From Beijerinckiaceae bacterium (lineage in GTDB: Bacteria; Pseudomonadota; Alphaproteobacteria; Rhizobiales; Beijerinckiaceae), in contig CANCSY010000042.1 of the NCBI GenBank assembly GCA_947380915.1, positions 1-18,031 of the forward strand: 18,031 nt of DNA. The letters are read 5' to 3'. Under the pieces are notes generated by a model. The model did no database searches and had not been told where the DNA came from. It saw only the letters and a program-made list of their open reading frames with translations. Both the position numbers and the translations under genes were made by a program. Positions 14,902 to 18,031 of the stretch are shown here, one piece after another. Position 1 is the first letter of the stretch, and every line of letters begins with the position of its first letter.

Positions 14902-16014
14902 TCATTCGATCACGATCTTCGGAAAAGCGCGCACAACGCCGCCCTCTTCAAGGCCGAGCATCACCGATTTGGCGATGGACTTGTAGATGGCCGCATGGGC
15001 GCCATCGGGATCCACAGCCACGACCGGACGGCCAGAATCGGAGTTTTCCCGAATGGTCATATGCAGCGGCACTTCCCCAAGGAAGGGAACCCCCAGCCGC
15101 TCCGCCTCGTGGCGCGCGCCGCCATGGGCGAAGACATCGGAGCGTCCGCCGCAATGGGGACAGAGAAAATAGCTCATGTTTTCAATGGCCCCGAGGATGG
15201 GGATATTCACCTTCTTGAACATGGCCACCGCGCGTCGCGCGTCGATCAGGGCGAGATCCTGCGGGGTCGAGACGATCACCGCGCCCGCCAGCGGCACGGT
15301 CTGCGCCATGGTGAGCTGGGCGTCACCCGTGCCGGGCGGCATATCCACCACCAAACAATCCAGCTCGCCCCAGGCCACATCGCGCATCATCTGGGTGAGG
15401 GCGGACTGCACCATGGGGCCGCGCCAGATCATGGCGACCTCTTCATCCACCAGAAAGCCGATGGACATGACCTTGATCCCATAGGCCTCCATGGGGCGGA
15501 TGGTCTTGCCATCCGACTCCGGCTTGCCCCGCAGGCCAAAGAGCCGGGGCATGGAGGGACCATAGATATCGGCGTCGAGCACGCCCACGCGCCAGCCCAG
15601 CGCCGCCAGACCCAAAGCCAGATTGGCCGAGGTGGTCGATTTGCCCACCCCGCCCTTGCCCGAGGCGACCGCGATGATCCGCTTGACGCCGGGAATGGCC
15701 GTCTGGCGCGAGGCCGCCTGCGCCTTGGGACCGGGGGCGGGCGCAGCGGGTGCCGCCCCCTGCCCCGAGGGCTTCTCGGACGTGAGCGTGACGCTGACGC
15801 CGGAGACGCCGGGCAGGCCCTTCAGCACCGTTTCGGCGGTGCGGCGCATGGCCTCCATGGCCATTGATTTTGCGGGATCGATGGCGATCGACAGATAGAC
15901 CTTGCCCCCCACCGTGGTGACGCCCGCAATAGACCCCGATTGCGGCAGCGGCGTCTGGCCATCGGGGCCAGGAACACGGGAGAGGGCCGACAGAACGTCT
16001 TTTTCGGTGATCAT
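14902..16014 (-). CDS. mrp: Mrp/NBP35 (ApbC) family Fe-S carrier ATPase with N-terminal DUF59
   Basis: This 370-residue cytoplasmic protein has an N-terminal MIP18/DUF59 domain (about 1-80), a Pro/Ala-rich linker (83-105), and a ParA/MinD-like ATPase domain. The deviant Walker A motif is 'SGKGGVGKS' (118-126), followed by 'DADIYGPSMPRLFG', 'DMPPGTGD' and the CxxC pair Cys 285 and Cys 288 in 'CPHCGG', which binds a bridging [4Fe-4S] cluster in the dimer. The family stores and transfers Fe-S clusters to apoproteins; MoaA nearby is one possible client. I chose ATG 16014 because GAGGA lies five bases upstream; the in-frame ATG codons at 16026 and 16068 lack such a site. It shares a 146-bp divergent region with the pseudo-caspase gene. 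Confidence 0.95.
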   Translation of the reverse strand: MITEKDVLSALSRVPGPDGQTPLPQSGSIAGVTTVGGKVYLSIAIDPAKSMAMEAMRRTAETVLKGLPGVSGVSVTLTSEKPSGQGAAPAAPAPGPKAQAASRQTAIPGVKRIIAVASGKGGVGKSTTSANLALGLAALGWRVGVLDADIYGPSMPRLFGLRGKPESDGKTIRPMEAYGIKVMSIGFLVDEEVAMIWRGPMVQSALTQMMRDVAWGELDCLVVDMPPGTGDAQLTMAQTVPLAGAVIVSTPQDLALIDARRAVAMFKKVNIPILGAIENMSYFLCPHCGGRSDVFAHGGARHEAERLGVPFLGEVPLHMTIRENSDSGRPVVAVDPDGAHAAIYKSIAKSVMLGLEEGGVVRAFPKIVIE

Positions 16015-16091
16015 GGGAGTCCTCATGCAGATGAATAAGCGATAACAGTGGGCCGAAGGCCGGGTCAACGAAGGGCTTGAACAATCGGCAG

Positions 16092-16112
16092 GCGTTCAGC
16101 CTGCGTTCAGCC
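16092..16112. repeat. 10-bp tandem direct repeat in the mrp/pseudo-caspase divergent region
   Basis: GCGTTCAGCC occurs twice (16092-16101 and 16103-16112) with one base between. The 11-base period places both copies on one face of the helix, as for a regulator binding in tandem. It lies about 50-70 bases before the pseudo-caspase start and about 80-100 bases before the mrp start. Confidence 0.35.
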
Positions 16113-16160
16113 ACAAAGGACTGATTTACGGTTGGTGACGATACTCGTATCTGGTGGCGC

Positions 16161-18031
16161 ATGAAGCGACTTTCACGAATCCCGACGGCCTTTCTGGCGA
16201 TTTTCGCCCTGCTGGCCGAGACCATGGTCCCGGCGACCGCCCAGATCGCCGCGCCGCCGCAAGCCGAGGCGCGTTTCGCCTTCGTGATCGGCAATGACGG
16301 CTATGAGGGCGCGCCCCTGCCAAGCGCGGCCAATGACGCCGGCCTTGTGGCCGAGACGCTGCGCAGCGCAGGCTTCGACATCACCGGCGCCCGCAACCTC
16401 GATCAGGACACGCTGCGCGCCTCCTATCGCGAATTCGTCGACAAGGTGGCCACTGCTGGCCCCAATGCGGTCGCCGCCGTCTATCTCTCGGGCTACGGCT
16501 TGCAGGTCGATGGCGAAAACTATCTCGTGCCCGTGGGCGCCCGCGTCCAGCGAGACACGGATGTGTCGCTCAACGCCATCCGCGTCTCCGACATGACCCG
16601 GGCCTTGGGGGGCCTGCCCGGCCGCGCCTTCATGGTGATGCTGGACCTCGCCTATGACGGCCCCTTCGGCAAGCAGGGCCAACCGCTCGCGCCCGGCCTC
16701 GCCATCGTGGAGCCCGAGCTCAACACCATGATCGGCTTCAACACGGTGCCCGGCGCCTATGCGCCCATTCCCAAGGGGGATTACGGTCCCTATGCGCAGG
16801 CGATCTCCGAGACCTTCCGCATCGCGGGCCTGCCGGTTGATGATGTGTTCGCCCGCGTGCGCACCCGCACGGCCGAACTGAGCAAGAGCGCGCAAATCCC
16901 ATGGAACACCAGCCGCATCGACCCCAATTTCCAGTTGATGGAGCGCGCGCCGGACGCGCCCGCCCTGCCGGTGAGCCCCGCCCAGCGGCAGGAATCCCGC
17001 AACCGTCCCATGCAGGACTTCACCGAGGCGGACGCCTATGCGGCGGCGTTGGATCGCGACACGATCCAGGCCTATCAGGACTTCCTCGCCGTCTATCCGC
17101 GCAGCCCCTACGCCAAGACCGTGCGCGGCCTTCTTGCGGCACGGCGCGAGGCCCTGACATGGCGGCGCTCCGCCGTCGCCAATACCCCCAACGCCTATTG
17201 GTCCTATCTGGACCGCTATCCGCGCGGGCCCCATGCGCCGGACGCAAGACGCAGGCTCGCAAGGCTGGGCGCCCCGCTTCAGGCGCCCTCGAGCTTTGAT
17301 GCGATCTTTTATGACGAGGCCCCGCCGCCAAGCTCGGAGAGCTTCTATTTCGAAGGCCGCTCGCCCTATTATTTCGACGACGACGCCCTGCCGCCGCCGC
17401 GCCTGAGCTATATGCCGCCCCCGCCTGCATGGTGGGCGCCCCCGCCCCCGCCGCCGCGCGACCTCTATCGCGACGAGGCCTATTTCCTGCCGTCTCCCTA
17501 TGAGCCGCCGCCGCCATCCTGGGTGCGCCCGCCCGCCTATGTGGCGGCGCCACCGAGGCATGAATCAGGTGGAAGCATCATTCCCTATGTGGCGATCCCC
17601 GCCGCGCTGGCGGCCGGCATCGTGGCTGGCAAGATCATCAGCGACCGCCGCCGCGATGCGGCCCAGGGCGCTGGTGGCGGACCGCGACCGCAAGGCGGAC
17701 CGGGCGGCTTTGGCGGTCAGGCGCCCATGGGCCAGCCCCCCGCCGGGCAAGCGCCCGCCGCACGCCCCTTCATGCCGCCAGTCGCGACCCCGCCCCGGCC
17801 CATGACCCAGATCATCCAGCAGCAGGGACAGGTGAGCCAGCCCGTGGCGCCACCGGCGCAGCAACGCCCCGCGCCGGGCGCTCCGCCGGCGGCCCCCGCT
17901 CCGCTCCCCGGCGCTGGCGCTCCCCCGGCTCCCGGCCCCGCAGGCGCCCCTGTGCGGCCTGCTCAGCCCGGCCTTCCGGCCCCCGGCGCGGCGCCGCAGA
18001 GCCAGCAACAGCCCGCGCCCCTGCCCGGGCA
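16161..18031 (+). CDS. Exported caspase-fold protein with both catalytic residues replaced (pseudo-caspase), 3' end missing
   Basis: The frame from ATG 16161 is open to the window edge; 623 residues are visible and no stop is reached. A signal peptide (1-27, ending 'VPATA') is followed by a peptidase C14/caspase p20-like domain (about 38-260): 'RFAFVIGNDGYEG', 'ANDAGLVAETLRSAGFDI' and 'LQVDGENYLVPV'. In active relatives the dyad lies in 'SGHG' and 'DACR'. Here these read 'SGYG' (Tyr 112) and 'DLAY' (Ala 164), so it should not be a protease. Two alpha-helical repeats follow ('AYQDFLAVYPRSPYAKTVR' at 304-322 and 'AYWSYLDRYPRGPHAPDAR' at 345-363), then a Pro/Tyr/Trp-rich stretch (388-465), a hydrophobic membrane segment (about 472-492) and a Pro/Ala/Gly/Gln-rich tail. 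The ribosome site is weak (GGTGG only three bases from ATG). A scaffold or binding role in the envelope is inferred. Confidence 0.85.
   Translation, partial: MKRLSRIPTAFLAIFALLAETMVPATAQIAAPPQAEARFAFVIGNDGYEGAPLPSAANDAGLVAETLRSAGFDITGARNLDQDTLRASYREFVDKVATAGPNAVAAVYLSGYGLQVDGENYLVPVGARVQRDTDVSLNAIRVSDMTRALGGLPGRAFMVMLDLAYDGPFGKQGQPLAPGLAIVEPELNTMIGFNTVPGAYAPIPKGDYGPYAQAISETFRIAGLPVDDVFARVRTRTAELSKSAQIPWNTSRIDPNFQLMERAPDAPALPVSPAQRQESRNRPMQDFTEADAYAAALDRDTIQAYQDFLAVYPRSPYAKTVRGLLAARREALTWRRSAVANTPNAYWSYLDRYPRGPHAPDARRRLARLGAPLQAPSSFDAIFYDEAPPPSSESFYFEGRSPYYFDDDALPPPRLSYMPPPPAWWAPPPPPPRDLYRDEAYFLPSPYEPPPPSWVRPPAYVAAPPRHESGGSIIPYVAIPAALAAGIVAGKIISDRRRDAAQGAGGGPRPQGGPGGFGGQAPMGQPPAGQAPAARPFMPPVATPPRPMTQIIQQQGQVSQPVAPPAQQRPAPGAPPAAPAPLPGAGAPPAPGPAGAPVRPAQPGLPAPGAAPQSQQQPAPLPG

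Noticed and set aside
15443..16294. Long open frames antisense or offset to mrp and the pseudo-caspase gene
   Set aside because: High GC content yields long spurious frames; their translations are Arg/Gly/His-rich with no recognisable motifs, while the accepted frames carry clear family signatures.

Overview
The window looks like chromosomal DNA from an alphaproteobacterium, probably of the Hyphomicrobiales (Rhizobiales) and related groups. The grounds are the high GC content of the right half, a TakP-type TRAP binding protein, an Omp25/31-like outer-membrane protein, a proline-rich L,D-transpeptidase, a caspase-like periplasmic protein and the style of the ribosome binding sites. The genus cannot be read from the sequence. 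I saw no tRNA, rRNA, insertion sequence, integrase or CRISPR array.

Left part (1-1640): the C-terminal end of a spore-coat-U (SCPU) domain protein, of the kind found in Csu-type chaperone-usher pili. It meets tail to tail with a Spy/CpxP-like (LTXXQ) periplasmic protein, which has an 8-bp inverted repeat just upstream of its start. Next comes a small, Ser-rich protein of unknown function.

Glycosyltransferase block (1641-7796): two large paralogous TPR proteins on the minus strand. One has 14 TPRs and a GT41 (O-GlcNAc transferase/SPINDLY-like) catalytic region. The other has about 14 TPRs, a GT9/heptosyltransferase-like region and a C-terminal DUF6165-like domain. A 60-residue plus-strand gene lies between them. 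This block looks less GC-rich than the right half. It is the best candidate here for a poorly described function, possibly modification of a surface or secreted protein.

Middle (8141-11436): aquaporin Z, an outer-membrane beta-barrel protein, an L,D-transpeptidase, a DUF971 protein and a small basic membrane or exported protein. The convergent pairs are separated by clear hairpins.

Right part (11558-18031): MoaA (molybdopterin synthesis, an Fe-S enzyme), an alpha/beta hydrolase resembling esterase 713, a stand-alone Tat-exported TakP-like TRAP binding protein, an Mrp/NBP35 Fe-S carrier ATPase with an N-terminal DUF59/MIP18 domain, and the first 623 codons of an exported caspase-fold protein. 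Both catalytic dyad positions of that protein are replaced (His to Tyr, Cys to Ala), so it is a pseudo-caspase. It carries a Pro-rich region, a membrane segment and a Pro/Ala/Gly/Gln-rich tail that runs off the window.

Most genes appear to be single transcription units in alternating orientation rather than one large operon. Two functional themes recur. One is the cell envelope: SCPU, Spy/CpxP, Omp, L,D-transpeptidase, aquaporin and pseudo-caspase. The other is Fe-S and cofactor biology: DUF971, MoaA and Mrp.
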